64,000 bases of DNA from DASXMT01 sp963781305 (GTDB lineage Bacteria; Actinomycetota; Acidimicrobiia; Acidimicrobiales; RAAP-2), in contig CAWAFL010000014.1 of the NCBI GenBank assembly GCA_963781305.1, positions 620,001 to 684,000 on the forward strand, in the 5' to 3' direction. The notes under the pieces were generated by a model. It saw only the letters and a program-made list of their open reading frames with translations, made no database searches and had not been told where the DNA came from. Each line of letters starts with the position of its first letter. Within the stretch, counting starts at the first letter, position 1. This document shows positions 40,648 through 49,515 of this stretch, piece after piece. Position numbers and translations under genes: made by a program.

Positions 40648-41589
40648 TCAGCCTCTGACCAGCGGGATCACCTCGGCGCCGAAGGCGGCGATCTGGTCGA
40701 CCAGCTCGTCGGCGCTCCGGCACCGGAAGCGAAGCGAGAGATGGGTGACGCCGGGCAACACCCACTCCGTGATGGCCGTGGCCAGTTCCTCGGGACCACC
40801 GGACACCGCGTTGTCGCCGATGTCCCAGGTGGGGGTGCCCACGTACAGCGGCTTGGCCGCGCCGCCGATGTCGAAGCGGCCGGTACGGCCGGTCTGCTCC
40901 CGGGCCGAGTTGAGGGTGTCGATGGCCCAGGCCATGCCCTGAGCCGGTGGGCCCTGGGGCAGCCAGCCGTCGCCCCGGGTGGCGGCGCGGCGGAGGGCGG
41001 GGGCCGAGGAGCCCCCCACCCAGATGGGCAGGTGGGCTTGGACCGGCCGGGGGGACTGGCCCACGTCGTGCACGGCAAAGTGCGGGGTGTCGATGTCGGG
41101 CCACTCGTCGTCAAAGGCGGCCCGAATCACGTCGATGGACTCGTCGGTCAGCGAGCCCCGCTGCTCGAAGGGGACGCCCAGGACATCGAACTCGCCCCGG
41201 GCGTGCCCGGCGCCCACCCCCAGGATGGCCCGGCCACCAGACAGGTGGTCGAGGGTCATGAACGACTTGGCCGTGACCAACGGGTGCCGGTAGGCGACGA
41301 TGAACACGTGGGACAAGAGGCGGACCCGCGTGGTCACTGCGGCCAGCCACCCCAGGGTGGCCACGGTGTCGTACCACGCCGTCTGCATCCGCTCGACCTG
41401 ATCCCGGGGGACGGCCACGTGGTCGCACACCCCCACGTAGGAGAACCCGGCGGTGTCACAGGCCTGGGCGATCAGGGCCAGCTCCGGAGCCCCGGCACCG
41501 TCCTCCCAGGGGTCGCACTGCAGTCGGGATCGGGCCTGGACGGGCAACTGCATGCCGAAGTCAACGTTCGAAGCCGGGTTCGTGGTCAT
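40648..41589 (-). CDS. LLM-class F420-dependent oxidoreductase
   Basis: The protein of 313 residues has the luciferase-like barrel. FSYVGVCDHVAVPRDQVE, HLSGGRAILGVGAGHARGE and HLPIWVGGSSAPALRRAA are the family markers. The ATG at 41589 is taken as the start. It converges on the SDR gene and diverges from the amidohydrolase at 41697, whose promoter it must share space with. It is the third of four LLM genes here and differs clearly from the others, so these are not recent copies. Confidence 0.86.
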   Translation of the reverse strand: MTTNPASNVDFGMQLPVQARSRLQCDPWEDGAGAPELALIAQACDTAGFSYVGVCDHVAVPRDQVERMQTAWYDTVATLGWLAAVTTRVRLLSHVFIVAYRHPLVTAKSFMTLDHLSGGRAILGVGAGHARGEFDVLGVPFEQRGSLTDESIDVIRAAFDDEWPDIDTPHFAVHDVGQSPRPVQAHLPIWVGGSSAPALRRAATRGDGWLPQGPPAQGMAWAIDTLNSAREQTGRTGRFDIGGAAKPLYVGTPTWDIGDNAVSGGPEELATAITEWVLPGVTHLSLRFRCRSADELVDQIAAFGAEVIPLVRG

Positions 41590-41696
41590 GGGCCCGACGC
41601 TACACAGTGGCGGTTCGCCAAACCTGACAGTAGCGTTCAGAGTACGACGCCGCAGGATCACGCAGTGACCCGCGCACTCAGAATTGGAGGTCCGTC

Positions 41697-43409
41697 ATCC
41701 TCGACTACCTGATCAAGAATGGAACCGTGGTGGACGGCACCGGGGCCCCTCCCCGGAAAGCCGACGTGGGCATCCGGGGCGACCGCATCGTCGCCGTGGG
41801 CCAGGTGGACGAACCGGCCGCCGAGACGATCGATGCCACCGGCCAGATCGTGACACCGGGCTTCGTCGACCCGCACACCCACTACGACGCCCAGCTGTAT
41901 TGGGACGGCTACGCCACGCCATCGAGCAACCACGGCGTGACCTCGGTCATCGGCGGCAACTGCGGCTTCACGCTGGCCCCGCTCAAGGAGGCCGACGCCG
42001 ACTTCACCCGCAGGATGATGGCCCAGGTCGAGGGCATGCCCCTCAAGGCCCTCGAGCAGGGCGTTGCGTGGGGATGGGAGACCTTCGGCGAGTTCCTCGA
42101 CGGGCTCGAGGGGCGCATCGGGGTCAACGCCGGGTTCCTGGTCGGCCACTGTGCTCTCCGCCGCTACGTCCTGGGCGGCGAGGCCGGTGAGCGGGAGGCC
42201 ACCCCCGAGGAAGTCGACACGCTGATCGGCCTCCTGCGAGAGTCACTTGACGCCGGGGGCCTGGGCCTGTCCACCACCCGGTCGTCCACGCATATCGACG
42301 GCGACGCAAAGCCGGTACCCAGCCGCGCCGCCTCCGAGGAGGAGCTGCTGGCCCTCTGCCGCGAGGTGAGCGAGCATTCCGGCACCACACTCGAGGCCAT
42401 CGTCGAGGGCTGCCTCAAGGGATTCAGCGATCAGGAGACCGAGTTGCTGGCTCAGATGAGCGCCCAGGCCAACCGGCCACTCAACTGGAACGTCCTATCC
42501 ATCTCAGCCGGTTCGGGTGAGCGGACCGAGCACCAGCTGTCGCCGTCCAGAAGGGCCCGGGAGATCGGCGGGCGGGTGGTCGCCCTGACCATGCCCATCT
42601 TCGCCGACCAGAACATGAGCCTGGCCACCTTCTGCGCACTGTGGCTCATTCCTGGCTGGCACGCCATCCTTTCCCTCCCGCCCAAGGAGAAGGCGGCCAA
42701 GCTGGAGGATCCCGCTGTACGCGAGGAGATGCAGCTGGCGGCCAAGGGCACCGCCTTCGAACGGCTGGCCGACTTCTCGAACTACCGCATCGGCGACACC
42801 GTCGCACCGGAGAACAAGCAGTACGAGGGGCGACTGGTGGTCGACATCGCCAAGGAGCGCGGCGCCGACCCGGCCGATGTGCTGATCGAGATCGCCAAGG
42901 CCGACGACTTCGCCACCGTGCTGTGGCCGTTGCCGGTGGGCGACACCGATGTCGACTGGGCCGCTCGCCGCGACCTGTGGGAGAACGACGACGTGTTGCT
43001 CGGCGGGTCCGACGCCGGCGCCCACCTCGACCGGATGCTCGGGTCGCCGTACCCCACCAGGTTCCTGGCCGACACCCTGCGGGGCCGGAAGCTGGTGTCG
43101 CTCGAGCGGGCCGTGCACCTCATCACCGACGTGCCCGCCCGGCTGTTCGGACTCCGTGACCGGGGACAACTCCGGGAAGGGGCCTACGCCGACGTGGTCA
43201 TCTTCGACCCCGAGACGGTGGACGCCGGTCCGGCTCGGCGGGTCTACGACCTGCCCGGCGACAGCCTGCGCCTCATCGCCTCGTCATCGGGGGTCACGTC
43301 CGTGTTCGTCAACGGCACCCCGTCCATCGCCGACGGCGAACCGACCGGCGCCCTCTCGGGCACGGTGCTCCGGTCCGGGCGCAACACCGACACGGTGGCC
43401 ACCCACTAG
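41697..43409 (+). CDS. D-aminoacylase-like amidohydrolase, apparently with an ATC start codon
   Basis: The protein of 570 residues belongs to the N-acyl-D-amino-acid deacylase group of metal-dependent amidohydrolases. The metal site is visible as GFVDPHTHYDAQ (HxH); GGNCGFTLAP and LLGGSDAGAHLDRM (catalytic Asp) follow. The family begins with a strand like LDYLIKNGTVVDGTGAP. This strand is present, but its first codon is ATC at 41697, six bases after a perfect GGAGG. The first standard start, GTG at 41727, would remove the strand. Either ATC initiates or an ATG has mutated. The substrate is probably an N-acyl amino acid or hydantoin-like amide. Confidence 0.85.
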   Translation: MLDYLIKNGTVVDGTGAPPRKADVGIRGDRIVAVGQVDEPAAETIDATGQIVTPGFVDPHTHYDAQLYWDGYATPSSNHGVTSVIGGNCGFTLAPLKEADADFTRRMMAQVEGMPLKALEQGVAWGWETFGEFLDGLEGRIGVNAGFLVGHCALRRYVLGGEAGEREATPEEVDTLIGLLRESLDAGGLGLSTTRSSTHIDGDAKPVPSRAASEEELLALCREVSEHSGTTLEAIVEGCLKGFSDQETELLAQMSAQANRPLNWNVLSISAGSGERTEHQLSPSRRAREIGGRVVALTMPIFADQNMSLATFCALWLIPGWHAILSLPPKEKAAKLEDPAVREEMQLAAKGTAFERLADFSNYRIGDTVAPENKQYEGRLVVDIAKERGADPADVLIEIAKADDFATVLWPLPVGDTDVDWAARRDLWENDDVLLGGSDAGAHLDRMLGSPYPTRFLADTLRGRKLVSLERAVHLITDVPARLFGLRDRGQLREGAYADVVIFDPETVDAGPARRVYDLPGDSLRLIASSSGVTSVFVNGTPSIADGEPTGALSGTVLRSGRNTDTVATH

Positions 43410-43514
43410 CGGCTTCGGGAGCTGAGTACCGGATCCGGCGGCACCCGGTAGGGACCAAGCCCGTTGGTGCCGGTACCCCGTTGGTGCCGGTACTCAGTCC
43501 CTACCGCTCGGTGC

Positions 43515-44642
43515 TCACAGCTTGGCCGCGGCCGCCTCGCGCATGCGGGTGGTGCGGTGCACCGGGTCGGTGTCGATCTTGGGGATGACGTACTCACCCA
43601 TGAGTCGCACCATCTCGAGCGACTCCGCCTTGCTGGCGGTGCCGATCCCGAAGGACAGTTGGTCGGCTCCGGCTGCCTCCCAACGCTTGCACTGCTCGAG
43701 GGCGTGATCGGGATCACCGACGATCGTGCCCGCCGCCTTGAGGTAGGGAATCTGCTCAGCGGTCACGTCGGGGATCAGCTCGGGCCACACCGGGACCTCG
43801 GGTGGGTGGGGGAACGTGTCGTGGTAGCGAAAGACGTTGCTCTGCAGGTAGGTCATATGTGAGTCGAGCAACGACTGCTCCGCCGCCTTGCCGTCCTCGT
43901 TCAAGAACGCGGCCGTGGTCACCATGATGTTGTCGTTGATGAAGGCACCGATGGGGTCGGCGTTACCGATGTCGGCCTTGTAGGCCTCCATCACCGGGCC
44001 CAGCTCGTCAAAGGAACCCACGGAGAACCCCAGCACCCCGAGCCCTCGTTGGGCCGCCATGGCGTAGCTCGACGTGTTCCCGGCGGCGTACCACATGGCC
44101 GGGTGCAGCTTGCCGTACGGCTTGGGCAGGATCTTGCGGGGGGGCAGCGACCAGAACTTGCCCTCGTAGCCCTCGTAGGTGTCCTGGAGCCACATCTTGG
44201 GGAACTCCCCGATGACGTCCTCCCAGATCTCCCTGGTACCCGACAGGTCCTTCATGCCGGGAAGGAATCCGAGGATCTCGAGGCTGCCCGCCCCTCGCCC
44301 GGTGCCGAACTCGAAGCGCCCGTTGGACAGGTGGTCGAGCATGGCCACCCGCTCGGCCACCTTGGCCGGGTGGTTGACCTGGGGTAGCGGGTTGAAGATG
44401 CCCGAGCCCAGGTGGATGCGCTCGGTGGCATGGGCCAGGTAGCCGAGGACTACATCATTGGCCGACAGGTGGGAGTACTCGTCCAGGAAGTGGTGCTCGG
44501 TCACCCAGACGTACTTGAACCCGGCCTTGTCGGCCGCCTGGACCACCTCGAGCTCGTCCATCAGGGCGTGATGTTCGGCTTCGGGGTCCACCTCCCGGCG
44601 AAAATTGGGCGTGTACCCCTGAATGAATAGCCCGAACTCCAT
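43515..44642 (-). CDS. LLM-class F420-dependent oxidoreductase (bacterial luciferase-like)
   Basis: The protein of 375 residues resembles long-chain alkanal monooxygenase-like LLM enzymes. Segments include MEFGLFIQGYTPNF, FKYVWVTEHHFLDEYSH, LDHLSNGRFEFGTGRG and GDPDHALEQCKRWEAAGADQ. The EHHF motif places it in a different LLM subgroup from the other three here; FMN rather than F420 is possible. The ATG at 44642 with GGGGG upstream is preferred. It converges on the amidohydrolase gene. Confidence 0.86.
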   Translation of the reverse strand: MEFGLFIQGYTPNFRREVDPEAEHHALMDELEVVQAADKAGFKYVWVTEHHFLDEYSHLSANDVVLGYLAHATERIHLGSGIFNPLPQVNHPAKVAERVAMLDHLSNGRFEFGTGRGAGSLEILGFLPGMKDLSGTREIWEDVIGEFPKMWLQDTYEGYEGKFWSLPPRKILPKPYGKLHPAMWYAAGNTSSYAMAAQRGLGVLGFSVGSFDELGPVMEAYKADIGNADPIGAFINDNIMVTTAAFLNEDGKAAEQSLLDSHMTYLQSNVFRYHDTFPHPPEVPVWPELIPDVTAEQIPYLKAAGTIVGDPDHALEQCKRWEAAGADQLSFGIGTASKAESLEMVRLMGEYVIPKIDTDPVHRTTRMREAAAAKL

Positions 44643-45019
44643 GTGGATCCCCCAGTTATGAGTAGGTCGGATGTACGTCGAGACGCTACATGACACCGGT
44701 GCCTCAGGCACAGCCACAACTCAGACCGGTCTCAGCAGGGAATTCCGGGAAGTGGGGCCGGTGAACTCACCGACGGCCGAGGCATCATCACCCGCGGCCA
44801 GGCGGCATGGCCGCCGGGGCCTTCGCCTTCGCAGACCCGAAGGAGCCCCTCGAAGAGGTCCGCATCGGCCACGACTTCGAACCCGAGCCGGGGGGTCCTA
44901 CGAGACGTTCGACGGCACCTGGGCATGGGACCCGAGGGCGACCGACGACAGGCAGCTCGGACGTCGTGGACACCCGGAGCTGCGAATATGGATCGATGAA
45001 TGCGCTCGAAGAGGGAACG

Positions 45020-45421
45020 ATGGCTCAGATCGACTTCGAGAAGGTGCGGAGCGCCGCTCGGAGCACCCACGCGCTCATTCCGGTGGTCCTCCAGGACGGA
45101 GACTCCCACGAAGTGCTGTTCGTCGGCTACGCAAACGACCTCGCCCTCGACGAGGCACTCCGCTCGAAACGGGCTGTCTTGTGGTCGGCCTCCCGAGACG
45201 AGCTCTGGATCAAGGGGGCGACGTCAGGGGACGTACTCGATCTCCTCGATGTCCGCGTGAACTGCGAGCAGAACGCACTCTTGTACCTGGTTCGCCCCCG
45301 AACCGGCGGTGCCTGTCACACCGTCACCTCCGAGGGTACGTCTCGACGGACCTGCTTCTACCGACGGGCCCTCGATGCTTCGACCCTCGAGTTCATCGCT
45401 GGGTTCGGCCCCACCCCGTAA
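45020..45421 (+). CDS. HisI-like (phosphoribosyl-AMP cyclohydrolase fold) protein with altered metal site
   Basis: The protein has 133 residues. LIPVVLQDGDSHEVLFVGYAND, AVLWSASRDELWIKGATSG and GGACHTV ... TCFYRRAL follow HisI closely. The Mg-binding triad, normally DCDxD, reads NCEQN, replacing all three Asp. The spacing between the two Zn cysteines near the end is longer than usual. It is not next to other his genes. It may be a divergent or repurposed cyclohydrolase. The ATG at 45020 with GAGGGAA gives the family length; an open frame upstream looks non-coding. The acetyltransferase follows 13 bases later. Confidence 0.78.
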   Translation: MAQIDFEKVRSAARSTHALIPVVLQDGDSHEVLFVGYANDLALDEALRSKRAVLWSASRDELWIKGATSGDVLDLLDVRVNCEQNALLYLVRPRTGGACHTVTSEGTSRRTCFYRRALDASTLEFIAGFGPTP

Positions 45422-45434
45422 CGGGTGTTCATCC

Positions 45435-45941
45435 ATGACCAAAGACATCCTGGTCCGAGAGGCGTTGGACGCCGACGTCGACGGGATCGTGTCCATCTAC
45501 AACGACGTGTTGGCAACGACATCGGCGATCTGGAGCGACCAGCCCGTCTCCGTCCCCGACCGGCAGCGGTGGCTCGCCGACAAGCGGGCAGCGAGCGAGC
45601 CGGTGGTGGTGGCCACTGATGCCTCCGGAGTGCTCGGCTTCGCGGCCTGGGGACCCTTTCGAACCTTGCCCGGCTACGTCGGAACGATCGAACACTCGAT
45701 CCACGTCCGTACCGACGCCAGGGGGCGAGGGGTCGGCACCGTGGTACTGGCAGCACTGGAGGACCGGGCTCGCTCGGTCGGGGTCCATGTGATGGTGGCG
45801 GCACTGGATGCGGGCAACGACGGCTCCCTTCGCTTCCACCAACGGGCCGGCTTCACCGAGGTGGGGCGACTGTCCGAGGTGGGTCAGCTCCGGGGCACCT
45901 GGAGGGATCTCGTGCTCGTCCAGAAGCTCCTGGCCGACTGA
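45435..45941 (+). CDS. GNAT family N-acetyltransferase
   Basis: The protein of 168 residues resembles phosphinothricin-type acetyltransferases. The acetyl-CoA pyrophosphate loop is VRTDARGRGVGTVVL, preceded by GTIEHSIHV and followed by ALDAGNDGSLRFHQRAGF, the closing motif of the group. It acetylates an amino group of a small molecule or amino acid. It lies 13 bases after the HisI-like gene and is probably co-transcribed. Confidence 0.88.
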   Translation: MTKDILVREALDADVDGIVSIYNDVLATTSAIWSDQPVSVPDRQRWLADKRAASEPVVVATDASGVLGFAAWGPFRTLPGYVGTIEHSIHVRTDARGRGVGTVVLAALEDRARSVGVHVMVAALDAGNDGSLRFHQRAGFTEVGRLSEVGQLRGTWRDLVLVQKLLAD

Positions 45942-45988
45942 CAGTGAGCCTCCGGTCGACGCCGGGACCCAGCTCGAGATGCAGCCTT

Positions 45989-46561
45989 CTATGCCTTCGG
46001 ACGCGTCGTGGTCGGGGCCGCGGCGGTGCTGGTCGGGGCGGTGCTGGCCGGAACCGTGGTAGGCGGGAAGCCGGTGCCGGCCAGGTCGGATCCGATCACG
46101 ACGACCACCTCCATTCCCGTGGTGTTGGCCACCGGCACCGACGAGGTCAACGGCTGCACCGCGGTGGCCGGCACTCCCAGCTCAGAGGCGATCTGCGTCG
46201 CCGACTGCTGCCAGAACGCGGCGTAGTACACCGACGTCGTGGTCGCCGGGGCCGTGGAGTTGGTCGGAGCTTGGACGTTCCACCCCTGCTGCTGAAGTAT
46301 CTGCGAGAAGTGGGCGGCGGTGTTGGCCTCTTGCGTTCCGTTAGCGACCAGTACCTTCACGCTGGCGTGGGGGACGGCCGTCGTGGTTGTCGACGAAGGG
46401 TGTGTCGACGTCGTCGTGGTCGCCGAGTCCGCGGAGGCGTTGGATTTGAAGTGGGGACCCACGACCGATCCGATATATCCGGCCACGGCGAGGGCCACCA
46501 CGAGAAGCACGGCAACACCGAAGCGGCGCCCCCAGGATGACCCACCCTGATACGAGTGCAT
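45989..46561 (-). CDS. Membrane-anchored LytR_C domain protein
   Basis: The protein of about 190 residues has a short cytoplasmic start, one membrane helix (FGVAVLLVVALAVAGYIGSVV), a Thr/Ser-rich linker and a LytR_C domain (SVKVLVANGTQEANTAAHFS ... GWNVQAPT ... TTSVYYAAF). It ends in a Pro/Thr/Ala tail. The same domain closes the LCP protein at 18217-20076, but here the catalytic LCP domain is absent. It may bind cell-wall polymer. The ATG at 46561 is preferred over one seven codons earlier. Confidence 0.8.
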   Translation of the reverse strand: MHSYQGGSSWGRRFGVAVLLVVALAVAGYIGSVVGPHFKSNASADSATTTTSTHPSSTTTTAVPHASVKVLVANGTQEANTAAHFSQILQQQGWNVQAPTNSTAPATTTSVYYAAFWQQSATQIASELGVPATAVQPLTSSVPVANTTGMEVVVVIGSDLAGTGFPPTTVPASTAPTSTAAAPTTTRPKA

Positions 46562-47256
46562 AGAACTCACGGGCCAGAGCATAGGGGGCGCGGCGTGGGA
46601 AATCCCTTGTCAAAGGGCCTCCCCGTCTGGACCGCGAGGCAAAAGGCGGACAAAGCATCCCCATCGCAGGCCTGGTGTCCTCCGATTCACAGGGCCCTGA
46701 CCAGGACAGCTCGGGAACGTGCCCTTTCTAGGAACTCGCCCCGTGGGCGGCCATGGACTCAACGTGGTCCCATCAGGACCTGGAGCGCGGCCGCCGGATT
46801 GAGCCCCGAGTCCCTCAGCGGCGTGGTCGTTGGTCGGTCCCCAAAAAGCGTTGGACCGGGATGGATTGAGTCGAGCCCACATTGGGTAGCTCGATCGCTG
46901 TGGCATGAGGATGCCGCTGCGGACGTTACGCAGGAGTTGTTCAGCAACCGGACAAGGAGCACGTGAGACGTCGACCCCGCCGGCGGCGCCCGCTTTGTGG
47001 CTGGTAGGTGGGTTGGCGTCGAGGCGTTCAGCTGACGCTTAGCCGGTCGATGGCAGAGCGCCGAGACGGTAAATCCGAGTCTCGTCTTCGGGCGGTATCG
47101 CGTGCGTTGCGGTGGCTGTTTGCGAAGGCCCGGGGGTGAGAACGGTGAGTGCCTGGGGCGTAGTACCTGGATCCAGGGTTGGGACGGGGCACGAACTGCG
47201 GTACACCGTGTCTTCACTGCGGCAAGGACCCAACCTGGAAAGGCGGCCTCGGGCCG
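46562..47256. other. Gene-poor stretch of about 695 bases
   Basis: Open frames here are short and lack ribosome sites or recognisable domains. One phrase, HEDAAADVTQELF (about 46904-46945, plus strand), resembles region 2 of ECF sigma factors but is isolated, so it may be a gene relic. No RNA gene or insertion sequence is evident. The promoter of the S53 peptidase should lie near the right end. Confidence 0.4.
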
Positions 47257-49017
47257 ATGGCTCCTGACCTCGCCGGTCACCGCACCGCCAGGCCGGGGGG
47301 CCGGGCCCTGGTCGCCCTCGCCGTCGCTTCGCTGCTGGCGTTCGGGTGGACCTCGGCGAGCGCGGCTCAGCCACCTGTGTCCCTCCCGGTGCCCCAGACC
47401 GGCGAGGTCACCTTCTACCTGTCGCTACCGAGCTCAACGCCTTCGCTCGAAGAGGCCGCGGCCAAGGTGGCAACCCCGGGAGCACCGCAGTACCGCCAGT
47501 TCAGCTCGTTGGACAACGCCGCCCGCCAGTTCGGGGCCACGGACAAGCAGATCAATGCCGTCGCCAAATCGATCAAGTCCCTCGGCCTGCATTTCGCCGC
47601 CGACCCCTCAAGGTTGTTCGGCCGGGTGACCGGCTCGACCGAGCAGTGGCGGGCAGCATTGGGGTCTCCGCTGTCGAACCAGGCGGCGACGTCGTCGAGC
47701 CCGTTCATCACCTACAGCCTCCCCGACCACATACCTGCCGCTCTGCAGCCAGCGGGCACCGGTCTGCTCCTGCCAGCGGCACAGGTCTACGATCCCGCTG
47801 CCGAAGGGGGTCGCCCGTCCAGCGGAAAGCTCCCCGAGCCGCCGCTGGCAGCGGCCACCACACCGACCTCGGCGGTCCAGCCATGGCCGTTCAACACCGG
47901 CACGCCTCTGGCCGCCAACTGCTCCTCTCCGCTGCTGCAGGACCGACGCGTCTATACCGAGGACCAAGTCCAGACCGCCTACGGCATCAACACGCTGCGA
48001 GCCCACGCGTCCGGCACACCGGTGATCACCGTCTTGGACCTGGGGGGCGGCTGGCTGTCCCACGACCTCAAGCTGGCGGGGCAATGCTTCGGATACTCGC
48101 CGCCCAAAGTCACCCGGACCCAGGGCGACGGTGTCGCTACGGCTATCGACCACGCCGACGACGAGACCTCCCTTGATCTGCAGACCGTAGCGGCGGTGGC
48201 CCCAAAGGCACAGGTGCGGGTAGTGCAGACCACCCCCGATGGCGTGCTCGACGGGTTCAGCCGCGCGGTGGGCGACAGTCGCGGCCCCCCCGACGTCATC
48301 TCGATGTCGTACGGTGGCTGCGCGTTCGCCGAAAACCGGAGCCTGCCCCGGTTCACCTCCGTGCTCGACGCTGTGCTGGCGATGACGGCGCTTACCGGCG
48401 TGTCCTCGTTCGTCGCAGCCGGCGACTCCGGATCGACCACCTGTGGGACCAGCACGCCAGGGCCCACGCTGTCCTATCCGGCCGTGTCCCCCTTCGTCAC
48501 TGCGGTCGGCGGCACTCGGCTCACCCTCGGACCGGGAAACACCCGCGTCTCCGAGGTTGTGTGGAACGACTCGGAATACGGTACCGATGCGGCGGGCGGC
48601 GGAGGCGTAACCCGTCTGCAGCCTCGGCCTGCGTACCAGGACGGTGTCAACGCGCAAAATCACCGATCGGTCCCCGATGTCAGCGCACTGGCCGACATCG
48701 TGCCCGGCTGGCCCGTCGTCATCAACTCCACGCTGCAGACCGTCGGCGGAACCAGCGGCTCGACGCCCCTCGTCGCCGCCTCCACCTCGCTGGTCGACGC
48801 CTCGCAGCGCGCGGCCCACCACCCGCGGATCGGGCTGGCAAACGGCTGGTTCTACAAAGTGGCGTCGTACCCGGGGGCGTTCTACGACGTCACGCAGGGC
48901 AACAACGATCTCGCCGGCGTGGGATGCTGCCAGGCCACTGTTGGCTATGACACAGCGAGCGGTATTGGCGTGCCGAACTGGTCCGTCCTGCCGGCAACGC
49001 TCCCCAAGCCGGGCTGA
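47257..49017 (+). CDS. Secreted S53 (sedolisin) serine-carboxyl peptidase
   Basis: The protein of about 586 residues has a signal peptide (ALVALAVASLLAFGWTSASA), a pro-kumamolisin propeptide (LPVPQTGEVTFYLSLPSS onward) and the peptidase domain. The catalytic Glu/Asp pair is in DDETSLDLQ (ExxxD), the oxyanion Asp in FVAAGDSGS and the nucleophile Ser in GGTSGSTPLVAA. The C-terminal calcium site is represented by VTQGNNDLAG and GYDTASGIG. Sedolisins work at acidic pH, suggesting an acidic habitat. The ATG at 47257 gives a proper signal peptide; earlier TTG/GTG starts are possible. Confidence 0.9.
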   Translation: MAPDLAGHRTARPGGRALVALAVASLLAFGWTSASAAQPPVSLPVPQTGEVTFYLSLPSSTPSLEEAAAKVATPGAPQYRQFSSLDNAARQFGATDKQINAVAKSIKSLGLHFAADPSRLFGRVTGSTEQWRAALGSPLSNQAATSSSPFITYSLPDHIPAALQPAGTGLLLPAAQVYDPAAEGGRPSSGKLPEPPLAAATTPTSAVQPWPFNTGTPLAANCSSPLLQDRRVYTEDQVQTAYGINTLRAHASGTPVITVLDLGGGWLSHDLKLAGQCFGYSPPKVTRTQGDGVATAIDHADDETSLDLQTVAAVAPKAQVRVVQTTPDGVLDGFSRAVGDSRGPPDVISMSYGGCAFAENRSLPRFTSVLDAVLAMTALTGVSSFVAAGDSGSTTCGTSTPGPTLSYPAVSPFVTAVGGTRLTLGPGNTRVSEVVWNDSEYGTDAAGGGGVTRLQPRPAYQDGVNAQNHRSVPDVSALADIVPGWPVVINSTLQTVGGTSGSTPLVAASTSLVDASQRAAHHPRIGLANGWFYKVASYPGAFYDVTQGNNDLAGVGCCQATVGYDTASGIGVPNWSVLPATLPKPG

Positions 49018-49083
49018 GCGTCGAGGAATATCCCACACTCAGATCGGCAAGAGTCGGGAGGAGCAGTCAATTTCGTCTGCACA

Positions 49084-49515
49084 TCAGCGATCGGGCCCAT
49101 GACTCACGACTTCGGCAAGAGATCCCACGGCAAGTCCGACACATAAGGGCGCGTAATACTTTCGATCGAGGCTGACGAACCGATGAGACGTACTCCCTGG
49201 CGAAATGACCTCCGTCTTTCCGACAAAACCCAATATGGCTCGAGCACCAAATGCGCCAGCCATGGCGATCAGCCCGGACCGCCGCAGCGGTGAAGGCAAC
49301 GTGGGCACGTTCAGGACCAGAGCGCTCCCGGCGGCCAGCGCGGCGGCAACGCTAAAACATGCCAACGGAGGTGGGACCTCTTTCGTCCCGACCACCGAAT
49401 CAGCCAATTGGCTTCTCGCAGCAAACGGCAAGGCTGATCCCAAACCCCACGCCACGTGGAGGCCGGCGAGACCGATGAGGGTTCCGCTCGTCAGCCGATT
49501 CGTGAGCGTACTCAA
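49084..49515 (-). CDS. DUF3995 family membrane protein
   Basis: The protein of 143 residues has about four hydrophobic helices. The start TLIGLAGLHVAWGLGSALPF, with its HxxWGxG pattern, and the later KYYAPLCVGLAVGS match DUF3995 proteins, whose function is unknown. Its ATG overlaps the stop of the alpha/beta hydrolase by four bases, so the two are coupled. Confidence 0.75.
   Translation of the reverse strand: MSTLTNRLTSGTLIGLAGLHVAWGLGSALPFAARSQLADSVVGTKEVPPPLACFSVAAALAAGSALVLNVPTLPSPLRRSGLIAMAGAFGARAILGFVGKTEVISPGSTSHRFVSLDRKYYAPLCVGLAVGSLAEVVSHGPDR

Noticed and set aside
46759..47280. Minus-strand open frame of 173 codons
   Set aside because: It has no ribosome site, unusual composition and no recognisable domain; it probably reflects GC-rich non-coding DNA.
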